Of a stretch of DNA of 64,000 nt, positions 19,385 through 27,934 are shown piece after piece. The translations under genes and the position numbers were made by a program. Under the pieces are notes generated by a model. That model did no database searches. It was given only the letters and a program-made list of their open reading frames with translations, and had not been told where the DNA came from. The DNA is from Planctomycetota bacterium (GTDB lineage: Bacteria > Planctomycetota > UBA1135 > GCA-002686595). The stretch covers positions 1 through 64,000 of the forward strand of contig JADJNY010000010.1 of the NCBI GenBank assembly GCA_016714045.1, in the 5' to 3' direction. Position 1 is the first letter of the stretch; every line of letters starts with the position of its first letter.

Positions 19385-20569
19385 ATGCTCCTCCTCGCCC
19401 TCCTCCTCGCGTCGACGCCGCTCGCGGCGCGCGCGGAGTTCGACACCGTGCAGCTCACGAGCCTCGAGGGGAAGCGCGAGTCGCGTCCCCTCGCCGGCTT
19501 CCAGACGAAGGACCCGCGCGAGCTCGGCGCGCACGTCGTCCAGTTCGACGTGAGTTCCGCGCCGATCGAGGCGGGCCCCGACACGTGCGCGCTCGCGCTC
19601 GCGGGCGGCGAGCGCTGGATCGGCAAGCTGACGGCGCGCGAAGGCGAGGAGCTCGCGGTGACGCTGCTCCCCGGCGTGGTGCTGCTCGCGTCGATCGACG
19701 AGCTCGCGACGCTCGTCTATCCCAAGCGCATCCCGGCCGAGTGGACGGGCACGCTCGGTCCCGCGAAGGAGGGTGATCGGCTCTACCGCGTGAAGGGGAG
19801 CGCGCTCGACGTGCTCGACGGCGCGATCGAGGAGTTCACGGCGCAGGGCGTGCGCTTCCACGGCGCGCGCGTCGACAGCCGCGTGTTCGCGTGGGGCGAG
19901 GTCGCCGCGCTCTACGTCGAAGGCCTCGGCGCGCACGCGGAGAAGGAAGACGCCGCGGCCGGCGCGCCGGTGCGCGTGGAGCTCGTCCAGGGGAGCCGCG
20001 TGAAGGGCGCCTTGGCACAGATCGCGAACGGGAAGCTCGCGCTCACCGCGCGGCGCGGTCAGGCGATCGAGCTCTCGGTGGGGGCGTTGCGCGAGGTCTT
20101 CGTCGACGACGGCCGCGCGCAGTGGCTCTCGGAGGTGAATCCGTCGCGCGCGGAGGAGAGAAAGCCCTTCGGCGACGACCTGGGCATGACGTGGCGCCAC
20201 CGCATCGACCAGAGCGTGACGGGCCGCGCGCTGCGTGCCGGCGGTCGCGCGTTCGCGCACGGGATCGGCGTGCACGCGCCGAGCACGCTCGCGTGGAAGG
20301 TCGAGCCCGCGTGGAAGACGCTGCGCGGCCGCGTAGCGATCGACGACGAGACACAGACGCTCGCCGCGCACGGCGCGGTGCTGTTCCGCGTCCTCGTCGA
20401 CGGCAAGAAGGCGTGGGAGAGCCCGGTCGTGCGCGGCGGCGATCCGCCGCTCGACCTGCCGGCGATCGAGCTCGCGGGCGCCAGCGAACTCGTGCTCGAG
20501 GTCGACACGGGCCCCGAGTCGTTCCTGGGCGACCGCGCGGACTGGCTCGAGCTGCTCGTCGTGAAGTGA
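19385..20569 (+). CDS. Secreted NPCBM/NEW2-domain protein
   Basis: The start at ATG 19385 gives a signal peptide (MLLLALLLASTPLAARA) and 394 residues. The last 130 residues match the NPCBM/NEW2 galactose-binding-like fold: HRIDQSVTGRALRAGGRAF, then AHGIGVHAPSTLAWKVE and GDRADWLELLVVK. This domain is found at the ends of extracellular glycosidases and many secreted planctomycetal proteins. The N-terminal 250 residues are beta-rich (TVQLTSLEGKRESRPLAGF) with no catalytic motif I recognise. An upstream in-frame start at 19226 is possible but would place the signal peptide internally. Confidence 0.8.
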   Translation: MLLLALLLASTPLAARAEFDTVQLTSLEGKRESRPLAGFQTKDPRELGAHVVQFDVSSAPIEAGPDTCALALAGGERWIGKLTAREGEELAVTLLPGVVLLASIDELATLVYPKRIPAEWTGTLGPAKEGDRLYRVKGSALDVLDGAIEEFTAQGVRFHGARVDSRVFAWGEVAALYVEGLGAHAEKEDAAAGAPVRVELVQGSRVKGALAQIANGKLALTARRGQAIELSVGALREVFVDDGRAQWLSEVNPSRAEERKPFGDDLGMTWRHRIDQSVTGRALRAGGRAFAHGIGVHAPSTLAWKVEPAWKTLRGRVAIDDETQTLAAHGAVLFRVLVDGKKAWESPVVRGGDPPLDLPAIELAGASELVLEVDTGPESFLGDRADWLELLVVK

Positions 20570-20593
20570 GGCACGCGGCGCTCACTCCGCGCG

Positions 20594-22848
20594 TCACCCG
20601 AGCTCGAGCTGCCGCCGCGCGTCGACGACGTCGCGGTTCATCGCGTCCATCACCTCGCGCAGCTTGTCCGAGAGGTCCCACGACGGATCGATCGCGCGCC
20701 GCGCCTGGCGCATCAGCTGCACCGCCATGCGGAAGTGCCGCACGACGTCGCCGGGCGTCGCTTCGCAGAGTTCCTCGAGCTCCTCGAACCGCGCGCCGTC
20801 GATCCAGGCCATCGTCGCCTGCGTCAGGCCCCACTCGGGCAGCTTCATCTTCTCCCCGAGCCCGTGCGTCGCCGCGCGGAAGCGCAGCGACACGAGCTCC
20901 TTCTCGATCGACTTGCGCACGTTGCCGTGCGCCTTCGCGGGCACGAACGTCTGCTCGCCGCGCCGCCGCTCCTCGAACACGAGGCCGACGATCGCGACGC
21001 CGAGCGCTTCCACCGACAGGTTCTCGAGCACGCCGCAGAAGAGAAGGTGCGTCAGCTCGATCTCGTGCCCGTTGATCAGCTTCGCGATTCGGCCGCGCGG
21101 CGAGAGCTCCGGCCCGTCGAGGTAGCCGAGCTCGTCGAGGAACGCGAAGTGCGCCTCGACGAGTCGGCGCTGCTCGCGGCGGATCTTGTCCTGCTGCTTC
21201 GGCGAGTCTGCGCGGTGCTGGAACTGACTGAACGACTTCTCCCCCGCCTCGGGCACGCGCTCGCGGCCGAGGCGCTCGACGAGATGCAGCATCGAGCTGA
21301 ACGAGAGGCGGAAGCGGCTCTCGACCGGCTCGGAGCGGCCGAGCACGATGCGCTTGAGCGGCGCCTCGGTGAGGTCGCGCACCGAGAGCAGCGAGATCAC
21401 GAGGCCCTCGTGATCGATCCCTTGGCGTCCCGCGCGGCCCGCCATCTGCAGGTAGTCGCGCGTCGGCATGTAGTCGAAGCTCGTCCCGTCGAACTTGCGC
21501 AGCGAATGGAAGACGACGGTGCGCGCGGGCATGTTGATCCCGAGCGCGAAGGTCTCCGTCGTGAAGAGGAGCTTCAAGAGCCCGGACGTGAACAGGCGCT
21601 CGACGACCTCTTTGTGCAAGGGGAGCATGCCGGCGTGGTGGTACGCGATGCCGCGCCGCGCCATGCCGAACAGAGCGGTGGGGAGCTCGTGCTCCTCGAG
21701 TTGGAAGAGATCGACGAGGTCGTCGAGCAGGACGTGCATGCGCTCGCGCTCGAGCGGGTCGAGGAGCTCGCGCCCCGCGTGCTGCAGCGCGAGCCGTTCG
21801 CAGTCCTTGCGGCTGAACGCGAACACGAGCGCGGGCAGCAGCGCGCGCGACTGGAGCTCGTCGAGCAGCGGCCCGAGGTCGGGCGCGTCCTGGTCGATGC
21901 GGCCCCGGCGCGAACGGTCGCGTCCGTTCCCACGGCGGCGTCCTCCGCCGCGCTCGTCGCGTCCGCCGCCCGTGAGCTCCCGCCGCTGGATGCGCGGGAC
22001 GAGCTCGAGCTCGAACACGCCCGACCGTTGCGTGTAGAAGTGGTGGAGAGCGGCACGGGCCGCCGCGTCGACGCGATGACGACGGTCTCGCGTCCGCGGA
22101 TCTCCGTCAGCCACTCGCCGAGCTGCCGCACGTTCGGGATCGTCGCCGAGAGGCAGATGAAGCGCATCGACGGGGGCGCGAAGATCAGGCTCTCCTCCCA
22201 CACGGAGCCACGCTCGTGGTCGTCCATGTAGTGGACCTCGTCGAAGACCACGTACTCGACCTCGGCGAGGTGCTCGGGGTTCTCGAAGATCGCGTTGCGC
22301 AGGATCTCCGTCGTCATGATCAAGACCTGCGCGGTCGGGTGGATGGTGACGTCGCCGGTCATCAACCCGACGTCGATCGCGGGGTCGTCGCGGAAGTCGC
22401 GGTACTTCTGGTTCGAGAGCGCTTTGATCGGCGCGGTGTAGATGCAACGCTTCCGCCGCCGCACCGCGTCCTCGATCGCGTACTCCGCGACGAGCGTCTT
22501 CCCGGCGCCGGTCGGCGCGCTGACGAGCACGTCGTTGCCGACGCGGATGGCCTCGACCGCCTCGATCTGAAAGGGGTTGAGCGTCTTCCCCTTCCAATGG
22601 GTGAGCACGCCCGTGCGCGTGCGGTCGACCGGCAGGTGTTCGTCGGGCTCGTCGGGCACGCGCGGCGTCCGCGCGGGAGCGTCTCCACGGCCGGAGCGCG
22701 CCGCGTTCGTCCGCTCCGGGACCGCGGGCGCGCGCGGCGGGTCGGCGCGCCGCGGAGCGTCCCCGCCACGCGCGCGGCGCCGCTCGGCGCGGCGCTGCGG
22801 GCGCGGTCGGTTCTCGTCGTTCGTCGCGCGCTCGTCGGGATGGCTCAT
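20594..22848 (-). CDS. Ski2/Mtr4-like DEAD/DEAH-box RNA helicase (one frameshift)
   Basis: Superfamily 2 helicase, expected to unwind RNA with ATP. Helicase domain 1 has VSAPTGAGKTLVAEYAI (Walker A), YTAPIKALSNQKYRDF (Ia), VVFDEVHYMDD (DEVH box) and ICLSATIPN (motif III). Domain 2 has FTTETFALGINMPARTVVF and DYLQMAGRAGRQGID (motifs V and VI). The C-terminal 200 residues are the DSHCT-type helical region. A frame change near 22055 splits the two halves. The N-terminal 70 residues are Arg/Pro-rich and may be disordered. I chose ATG 22848 (MSHPDERATN); an in-frame start at 22947 is also open. Confidence 0.9.
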
Positions 22849-22985
22849 GGCAGGCTCGGAAGGGCGCGGAGGGAGGCGCGCGAGAAGTGTCGCGGCGCGC
22901 TTGAGGCGCTCCGCCGGCTCCTGTATGTAAGCAGCTCGCCGACCCAAAGGACAGCGCGCCGCGTCACGGCAGGAAGAGCATCGTC

Positions 22986-23243
22986 ATGGAACTCCAATCG
23001 AGCGTGAAGGCCCAGAACCCCATCGTGCGCCAGCTGGCGAGCCTGAAGGTGCTCTCGCGCCTCCTCGGACACGAGCTGCACGCCCAGGGCGCCTCGAAGA
23101 CGATCACCCTCTCGCGCGACGAGGTCGTCGAGCTGCAGACCACGGTCGACCTCTTCATCGAGGAGATCACGCGGCGCGTGCAGACGCGCGGGGAAGCGAG
23201 CCCGGCGCCCGCCGAGCCGCAGATGGTCACGTCGCGCAACTGA
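22986..23243 (+). CDS. Small conserved helical protein of unknown function
   Basis: An 85-residue protein starting MELQSSVKAQNPIVRQLASL. It is predicted helical with an amphipathic pattern (DEVVELQTTVDLFIEEITRR) and a short Pro/Ala tail; it has no signal peptide or Cys. It stands 20 bases before the FtsQ-like gene and may be cotranscribed with it. A -10-like TATGTA at 22924-22929 lies 56 bases upstream. I recognise no family. Confidence 0.6.
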   Translation: MELQSSVKAQNPIVRQLASLKVLSRLLGHELHAQGASKTITLSRDEVVELQTTVDLFIEEITRRVQTRGEASPAPAEPQMVTSRN

Positions 23244-23262
23244 GACCGCACGGCAGGCCGGC

Positions 23263-24192
23263 ATGAGCACCAGAGGGGTGGGGCTCTGCGCCGAGCGCGT
23301 GTGCGGCTCCCGGCAGGCTCGCCGGGGTCGAGTGCGTGTCTGGGTGCCGTTCCTGATCGTCTTCGCGTTCGGAGTCTGGGTCTGCGAGACCCTGGCGACG
23401 GACGTGTGGGCGAGCGGCTTCGCGACGATCGATCCACGCCGCGCGCGGCTCGCGGATCCCGCGGAGGTCGAGGGCGGTGGCGGCTTCGTCGACCAGCGCT
23501 GGGAAGCGCTCCTGCGCCAGACGCTCGCGAGCGTGCCGGCGTTCCAGGCGACCGACCTCGAGAGCGCCGGTCGGCTCCAAGCGCGCGTCGCCGCGCTCCC
23601 GTTCGTCGCCGAGGTGGGGGAGCCGCGCGTGCTCTGGCCCGACGGGCTCGAGCTCCCCGTGCGTCTGCGCCGCCCCGAGGCGTGCGTGCGCATCGGCGAG
23701 CTCTACTACGCCGTCGCGGCGGACGGCGTGCTGCTCCCCGGGAGCTGGCCCGCGCCGCCGTGGATCGGGCAAGGCTACCTGCCGGTCATCGGGCCGAACG
23801 ACGGCAGCTTCGAGGCCGCGCAGCCGGGTGAACGCCTCGCTGCGCCGCGCCACCGCGACGCGCTCGCGGTCGCGATCGGCCTGCGCGCGGAGCTCGGCGC
23901 CGGTGAGTTCGAGACGATGGGGCCGCCGCTGATCGACGCCACGCGCGCGCGGGAGACGTCCGCGAGCGTGCCCGGCATCGAGCTGCGCCTCGCGGGCCGC
24001 CGCGTGATCTGGTTCGGGCGCGCGCCCGACTGCGGCGAGCCGGGCGAGCTCCCCGCCGCGGCGAAGTGGAAGGCGATCGTCCAGGGGCTGCAGCTCTTGC
24101 GCGCCGAGGGCGGCGCGCGCGACTGGAGCGTGCTCGACGCGCGCTGGGACGTGCCGCAGATCCAGTGGCGCGAGGCCGAAGGCGGCGGCTGA
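23263..24192 (+). CDS. Single-pass membrane protein, possibly FtsQ-like
   Basis: The 309-residue product has a basic cytoplasmic N-terminus, one transmembrane helix (VPFLIVFAFGVWVCETL, residues 28-44) and an external domain. The stretch LPFVAEVGEPRVLWPDGLEL, then VRLRRPEACVRIGELYYAVAA and DGVLLPGSW, follows the order seen in the FtsQ/DivIB POTRA-beta region (V-x-P-x-x-L-x-V ... E-R-x-P ... D-x-x-G-x-V-L). Its C-terminus repeats an external strand pattern (WSVLDARWDVPQIQW). Resemblance to FtsQ is by pattern only. It is followed two bases later by a membrane protein gene. Confidence 0.5.
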   Translation: MSTRGVGLCAERVCGSRQARRGRVRVWVPFLIVFAFGVWVCETLATDVWASGFATIDPRRARLADPAEVEGGGGFVDQRWEALLRQTLASVPAFQATDLESAGRLQARVAALPFVAEVGEPRVLWPDGLELPVRLRRPEACVRIGELYYAVAADGVLLPGSWPAPPWIGQGYLPVIGPNDGSFEAAQPGERLAAPRHRDALAVAIGLRAELGAGEFETMGPPLIDATRARETSASVPGIELRLAGRRVIWFGRAPDCGEPGELPAAAKWKAIVQGLQLLRAEGGARDWSVLDARWDVPQIQWREAEGGG

Positions 24193-24193
24193 C

Positions 24194-24967
24194 ATGCACG
24201 CGCAGGGCGCCCCGTCGGACGGACCGCGGCCGGGCTGGGTCGGACTCGCGTGCGCCTGGTGCGCGTCCCTCGCGCTGCTCGTGGTCCCGCTGCCGTCCGA
24301 CGTCGCGCTCTCGAGGCTCGCGCTCGCGGCGCTGCCGTTCGTCGCGCTCGCGGGCCTCCCCGCGCGCCGCGGCGAGCGCGCGACGAACGTGGCGAACGCC
24401 ACGAGTGCGACGAGTGCGACGAGTGCGACGAGTGTGACGAGTGTGACGAGTGTGACGAGTGCGACGAACGCCGAGAGCGCGACGAGCGGCAGCGCCGCGA
24501 GCGCCGCGCGTGCGCTGCCCCCCGGGAGCGACGCGGCGAGCGTCCGCAGGCCCGGCGCGGAGGCCGCGCTCTGGCTCGCCGCCGCGCTCGGTCCGATCAC
24601 CGTCGGCGCGCAGCTCGATCGGCTCGAGGGCCTCGACGCAGCGTCGCTCGCGCGCGTCGGACTGGCGGCGCTGCTCACGGTGTTCCTGCTCGCGTTCGGC
24701 GCGCGCGCCGCGCGCGGCGGCGGCGCGCACGCCGCGGCGTGGGGGCTCGGGGTCCTCGTGCCGGCGCTGCTCGGCGCGGCCCTCGCGCTCTTCGCGGACC
24801 CGGCGGCCGCGGAGCTCCTGCGCCCCGCGTGGAGTCCGCTCGGCTGGGCCTGGGGCTCTGCGCGCGACCTCGACGCGGCGAGCGGCGTCACGGCCCTCGT
24901 CCCGCCGCTCCTCGTCGGGCTCGTGCTCCTTTTCATCGGACGCGGACTCCGCGGAGCGCGCGCGTGA
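24194..24967 (+). CDS. Polytopic membrane protein with Thr-Ser-Ala repeat insert
   Basis: A 257-residue protein with about six hydrophobic segments (for example LALLVVPLPSDVALSRLAL, AALLTVFLLAFGARA and ALVPPLLVGLVLLFIG). Between the second and third helices there is a low-complexity stretch of about 35 residues made of (Thr-Ser-Ala/Val)n, encoded by a 9-base tandem repeat at 24401-24463. The TGA overlaps the GTG of the next gene. No family is recognised; the neighbours are membrane or export genes. Confidence 0.6.
   Translation: MHAQGAPSDGPRPGWVGLACAWCASLALLVVPLPSDVALSRLALAALPFVALAGLPARRGERATNVANATSATSATSATSVTSVTSVTSATNAESATSGSAASAARALPPGSDAASVRRPGAEAALWLAAALGPITVGAQLDRLEGLDAASLARVGLAALLTVFLLAFGARAARGGGAHAAAWGLGVLVPALLGAALALFADPAAAELLRPAWSPLGWAWGSARDLDAASGVTALVPPLLVGLVLLFIGRGLRGARA
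24401..24463 (+). repeat. 9-base tandem repeat inside the membrane-protein gene
   Basis: Seven adjacent units of ACGAGTG(C/T)G run in frame and encode Thr-Ser-Ala or Thr-Ser-Val. A degenerate unit lies on each side. The AGT codon is otherwise rare here because third positions are nearly always G or C, so the array probably expanded recently by slippage. Confidence 0.85.
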
Positions 24968-25983
24968 GCCGCGCACGGGAACGCGCGCACCGGTTCGTGC
25001 TCGCCGTATGCGTGGGCGGAGTCCTCTCCGCTGCGGCGAGCGCCGGCGGACGGCTCGCGCGCGCCGAGTTCGAGCTCGCGGGGCCGCTCTCCGCGTTCGA
25101 GGTCCAGGCGGGCGACGGCGGTCGCACGCGCGTCGACGGCGCGCTCGCCGCGGGCGAGTCCGTGCGCGTCGTGCTCCCGATCCCGCTCGCCGACGCCGAC
25201 CGGCTCGCTCCGCCCGAGCCGCTCGCGACCTGGGACCTCGACGACGAGGGACCGCGGGGCCGAGCGCGCTTCGTGCGCTGGGTGGACGACGCGGGCGCGG
25301 CGGAGCTCGAGCGCGCGCCGCCGGGCCTGCGCGCGCGCCCCCGGCCGCCCGTGCGCTCCGATCCCGCGCGCGCCGGCCTCGCGTCGGCGGCGCTGCTCGC
25401 CGCGGCCCTCGCGGCGGTCGTCGCCGCGCGGCGCCGCCCCGCCGTCGCGCTGCTCGTCGCCGCGCTCGGCGCCGTGCTCGCCGCCGCGCTCGTGCCGCGT
25501 CCGGTGGACGGCGCGCGCAGCGTCCGCATCCTCGAGGGGCTTGCCGAGGCGTCGATCGGCGTCGAGGTCCGCGCCGGCGCGTCCGAGCTCCGCCTGCCGC
25601 GCGCCGTCCTCGAGGCGGGCGGCAGCCTCGAGCTCGAACCGCGCGGCGCGCCGGTCCAGGTCGAGCTCGGTGGCTTCGACGCGCGGGCCGAGCTGCGGCT
25701 CGTGGCCCGGGGGGCGCGGCTCGCGTGGACTCGGGTCGTGCCCGCCCCGGAAGGCCTGACCCTCGACCGCAACGACGGGCCGGCGCTCGAGGCCGCGTGG
25801 CTGCGGGAGGCGGGGGAGTGGCGGGCGCTCGGTCCGTGGGGGACGGGGGCCACTCGCCCCGAGGGGACGGTCGGCTCCCCGCCCGAAGGCTGGCTCCTCG
25901 GCGGGCTGCCGCAGGGCGTGGACGTGCTCGTCGCGCGCCGGGGAGATCCGGAGGGCACCCACTGGCTGCGCCTCGCGCGTTGA
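24964..25983 (+). CDS. Membrane/secreted protein of unknown function
   Basis: GTG 24964 overlaps the preceding TGA (GTGA). The 339-residue product begins with a hydrophobic segment (HRFVLAVCVGGVLSAAASAG) that can serve as signal peptide, has an Asp/Arg-rich beta-like first domain, two adjacent hydrophobic segments near residues 140-175 (LASAALLAAALAAVVAA and VALLVAALGAVLAAALV), and a second beta-rich C-terminal domain (VEVRAGASELRLPRAVLEAG). No family or active site is recognised. Coupling to the upstream membrane protein suggests a shared process. Confidence 0.55.
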   Translation: MSRARERAHRFVLAVCVGGVLSAAASAGGRLARAEFELAGPLSAFEVQAGDGGRTRVDGALAAGESVRVVLPIPLADADRLAPPEPLATWDLDDEGPRGRARFVRWVDDAGAAELERAPPGLRARPRPPVRSDPARAGLASAALLAAALAAVVAARRRPAVALLVAALGAVLAAALVPRPVDGARSVRILEGLAEASIGVEVRAGASELRLPRAVLEAGGSLELEPRGAPVQVELGGFDARAELRLVARGARLAWTRVVPAPEGLTLDRNDGPALEAAWLREAGEWRALGPWGTGATRPEGTVGSPPEGWLLGGLPQGVDVLVARRGDPEGTHWLRLAR

Positions 25984-26195
25984 CCGACCGAGAAAATCGT
26001 TGCTGGCCGGTGGGAGGGCCGATACCTTGCTCCGCCCGGATTCCGAACCGGAGGCCCACGCCGTGCGAGCGCCGCTCGCGCGGAGCCCAGGCCTCGGCTC
26101 CGGGCCCGCGAGGCCAGACCGGGACGCACCGGAGCTCACCGCGCGCGCCGCGATCGCTCCGAACGCTTCCACCTCATCACCAGAATCTCGAGACC
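25984..26195 (+). promoter_or_regulatory. Candidate rplM-rpsI promoter
   Basis: TTGCTG (26000-26005) and TACCTT (26023-26028) are 17 bases apart, a sigma70-like spacing. This would leave a leader of about 160 bases before rplM. The same TACCTT hexamer precedes the FGE-like gene at 48714. Confidence 0.4.
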
Positions 26196-26633
26196 ATGTC
26201 CACGACCCACGTCCGTTCCGCGACCCTGAAAGAGCGCTGGCTGCTCTACGACGCCTCGCAATTCACGCTGGGCCAGCTCGCGGCGCAAATCGCGATGAAC
26301 CTGATGGGCAAGGATCAGCCCACCTACACGGCGAGCGAGCTCAACGGAGCCTTCGTGATCGTCGTCAATGCCGACCAGGTGCGCATCACCGGGCGCAAGA
26401 GCGAGCAGAAGAGCTACGACTTCTTCTCGGGCTACCCGGGCGGCCTGAAGACGGTCGGTTTCGAGGACATGAAGCGCCGTCGCCCCGGCGATGCGTTGCG
26501 CCTCGCCGTCAAGCGCATGCTCCCCAAGTCGACCCTCGGCCGCGACATGCGCCGTCGACTGAAGGTCTACACCGGACCGGCTCACCCGCACTCCGCACAG
26601 CAACCCGTCCAGATCGAGAAGATCCGCTCATGA
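26196..26633 (+). CDS. rplM: 50S ribosomal protein L13
   Basis: A 145-residue L13: ERWLLYDASQFTLGQLAAQ, then LMGKDQPTYTASELNGAFVI, VNADQVRITGRKSEQKSYD and GRDMRRRLKVYTGPAHPHSA all match the family in order. L13 binds 23S rRNA early in large-subunit assembly. Its TGA overlaps the ATG of rpsI (ATGA), the usual L13-S9 pairing. Confidence 0.96.
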   Translation: MSTTHVRSATLKERWLLYDASQFTLGQLAAQIAMNLMGKDQPTYTASELNGAFVIVVNADQVRITGRKSEQKSYDFFSGYPGGLKTVGFEDMKRRRPGDALRLAVKRMLPKSTLGRDMRRRLKVYTGPAHPHSAQQPVQIEKIRS

Positions 26634-27025
26634 CCACTGCTCAGATGACCTGGGGCTTGGGACGCCGCAAGTCGGCGGTCGCCCGCGTTCGCTTGATGCC
26701 CGGCGCCGGCGGTTTCGTCGTCAACGGCCGCGACGCGAAGGAGTTCTTCTGCACCGTCCAGACCCAGATGCGCCTCTTTGCGGCGCTCAAGGCGACGGGC
26801 ACGGAAGGCACCTACGACGTCCACTGCACCGTCGACGGCGGCGGCCCCTCGGGGCAGTCCGACGCGATCGTGCTCGGCATCGCGCGCGCGCTCAAGAAGA
26901 TCAACCCCGGCTACGATGACGTCCTGCGGGCCAACGGCCTGCTGACGCGCGACAGCCGCATGAAGGAGCGCAAGAAGTACGGCCGTCGCGGCGCACGTCG
27001 CGGCTTCCAGTTCTCCAAGCGCTGA
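26630..27025 (+). CDS. rpsI: 30S ribosomal protein S9
   Basis: A 131-residue S9. Typical features are the start GLGRRKSAVARVRLMPG, the central VHCTVDGGGPSGQSDAIVLG and the basic tail KERKKYGRRGARRGFQFSKR, whose final residues reach the P-site tRNA. It is translationally coupled to rplM by an ATGA overlap. Confidence 0.96.
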   Translation: MTTAQMTWGLGRRKSAVARVRLMPGAGGFVVNGRDAKEFFCTVQTQMRLFAALKATGTEGTYDVHCTVDGGGPSGQSDAIVLGIARALKKINPGYDDVLRANGLLTRDSRMKERKKYGRRGARRGFQFSKR

Positions 27026-27045
27026 TACCGACGCGCTTCGACGAC

Positions 27046-27081
27046 GAGCCCCTTCGGATCCACACGGGTTCCTGGGGGCTC
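27046..27081 (+). terminator. Possible weak hairpin after rpsI
   Basis: GAGCCCC (27046-27052) can pair with GGGGCTC (27075-27081) around a 22-base loop; TTCTCGTTCC follows. No real T-run is present. It may reduce read-through into the YebC gene 21 bases further on. Confidence 0.3.
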
Positions 27082-27101
27082 TTCTCGTTCCACTCCTCGC
27101 C

Positions 27102-27851
27102 ATGGCTGGCCACTCCCACTCCGCGAACATCGCCGCGCGCAAGGGCGCGGTCGACAAGAAGCGCGCGAAGGCGTTCACGAAGCTCTCGCGCGCGATCATG
27201 TCCGCCGTCCGTCAGGCCGGCGCGGACATGGACTCGAACCTGAAGCTCAAGTACGCCGTCGAGAAGGCTCGCGCGGCGAACATGCCGAAGGACAACATCG
27301 AGCGCGTGATCAAACGCGCGCTCGGCGAGCAGAGCGGCGAGACCGAGGAGCTCACGTACGAGGGCTACGCGCCCGGCGGCGTCGCGATCATCGTCGCGTG
27401 CTTGACCGAGAACCGCGCGCGCACGGCGCCCGACGTCAAGCACATCTTCGACAAGCACGGCGGCAACCTGGGCTCGCCGGGTTCCGTGGCGTTCCTGTTC
27501 GCGTTCCGCTCGATCCTTGTGCTCGAGCGCGAAGGACGCACCGAGGACCAGCTGCTCGAGCTCGCGCTCGACGCCGGCGCCGACGACGTGCGCATCGAGG
27601 GCGAGTTCGCGACGATCCTCGGCGCGGCGACGGAGTTCCTCGCGCTCAAGAAGGGGCTCGAGGCGAAGGGCGTCAAGCTCGTGTCCGCCGAGATGGGCTA
27701 CGTGCCGCAGACCACGAGCCCCGTGCAGGACAAGGAGCAGGCGAAGAAGATCCTCCGCCTCGTGGACGACCTCGAGGATCACGACGACGTCCAGACCGTC
27801 TACGCCAACTACGAGATCCCCGACGAGTGGGTCTCCGAACTCTCGGGCTGA
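27102..27851 (+). CDS. yebC: YebC/PmpR family protein
   Basis: A 249-residue member of the YebC family. The start MAGHSHSANIAARKGAVDKK is the family signature (usual form MAGHSKWANIKHRKG), followed by KARAANMPKDNIERVIKRAL and YEGYAPGGVAIIVACLTENR. YebC proteins act as transcriptional regulators in some bacteria and as translation factors that relieve stalling on proline-rich motifs in others. Placement beside ribosomal protein genes favours a translation role here, an inference. Confidence 0.93.
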   Translation: MAGHSHSANIAARKGAVDKKRAKAFTKLSRAIMSAVRQAGADMDSNLKLKYAVEKARAANMPKDNIERVIKRALGEQSGETEELTYEGYAPGGVAIIVACLTENRARTAPDVKHIFDKHGGNLGSPGSVAFLFAFRSILVLEREGRTEDQLLELALDAGADDVRIEGEFATILGAATEFLALKKGLEAKGVKLVSAEMGYVPQTTSPVQDKEQAKKILRLVDDLEDHDDVQTVYANYEIPDEWVSELSG

Positions 27852-27934
27852 CGTGCCCGTTGCTGCCGCACCCGCCCGCGTGCGAAGCTCTCCACTGGCT
27901 CCCGCCCCTCGACCCCCGACCTCAGGACTGAACC

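Noticed and set aside
24401..24463. CRISPR-like repeats
   Set aside because: Units are 9 bases, adjacent, without spacers, and in frame inside a gene.
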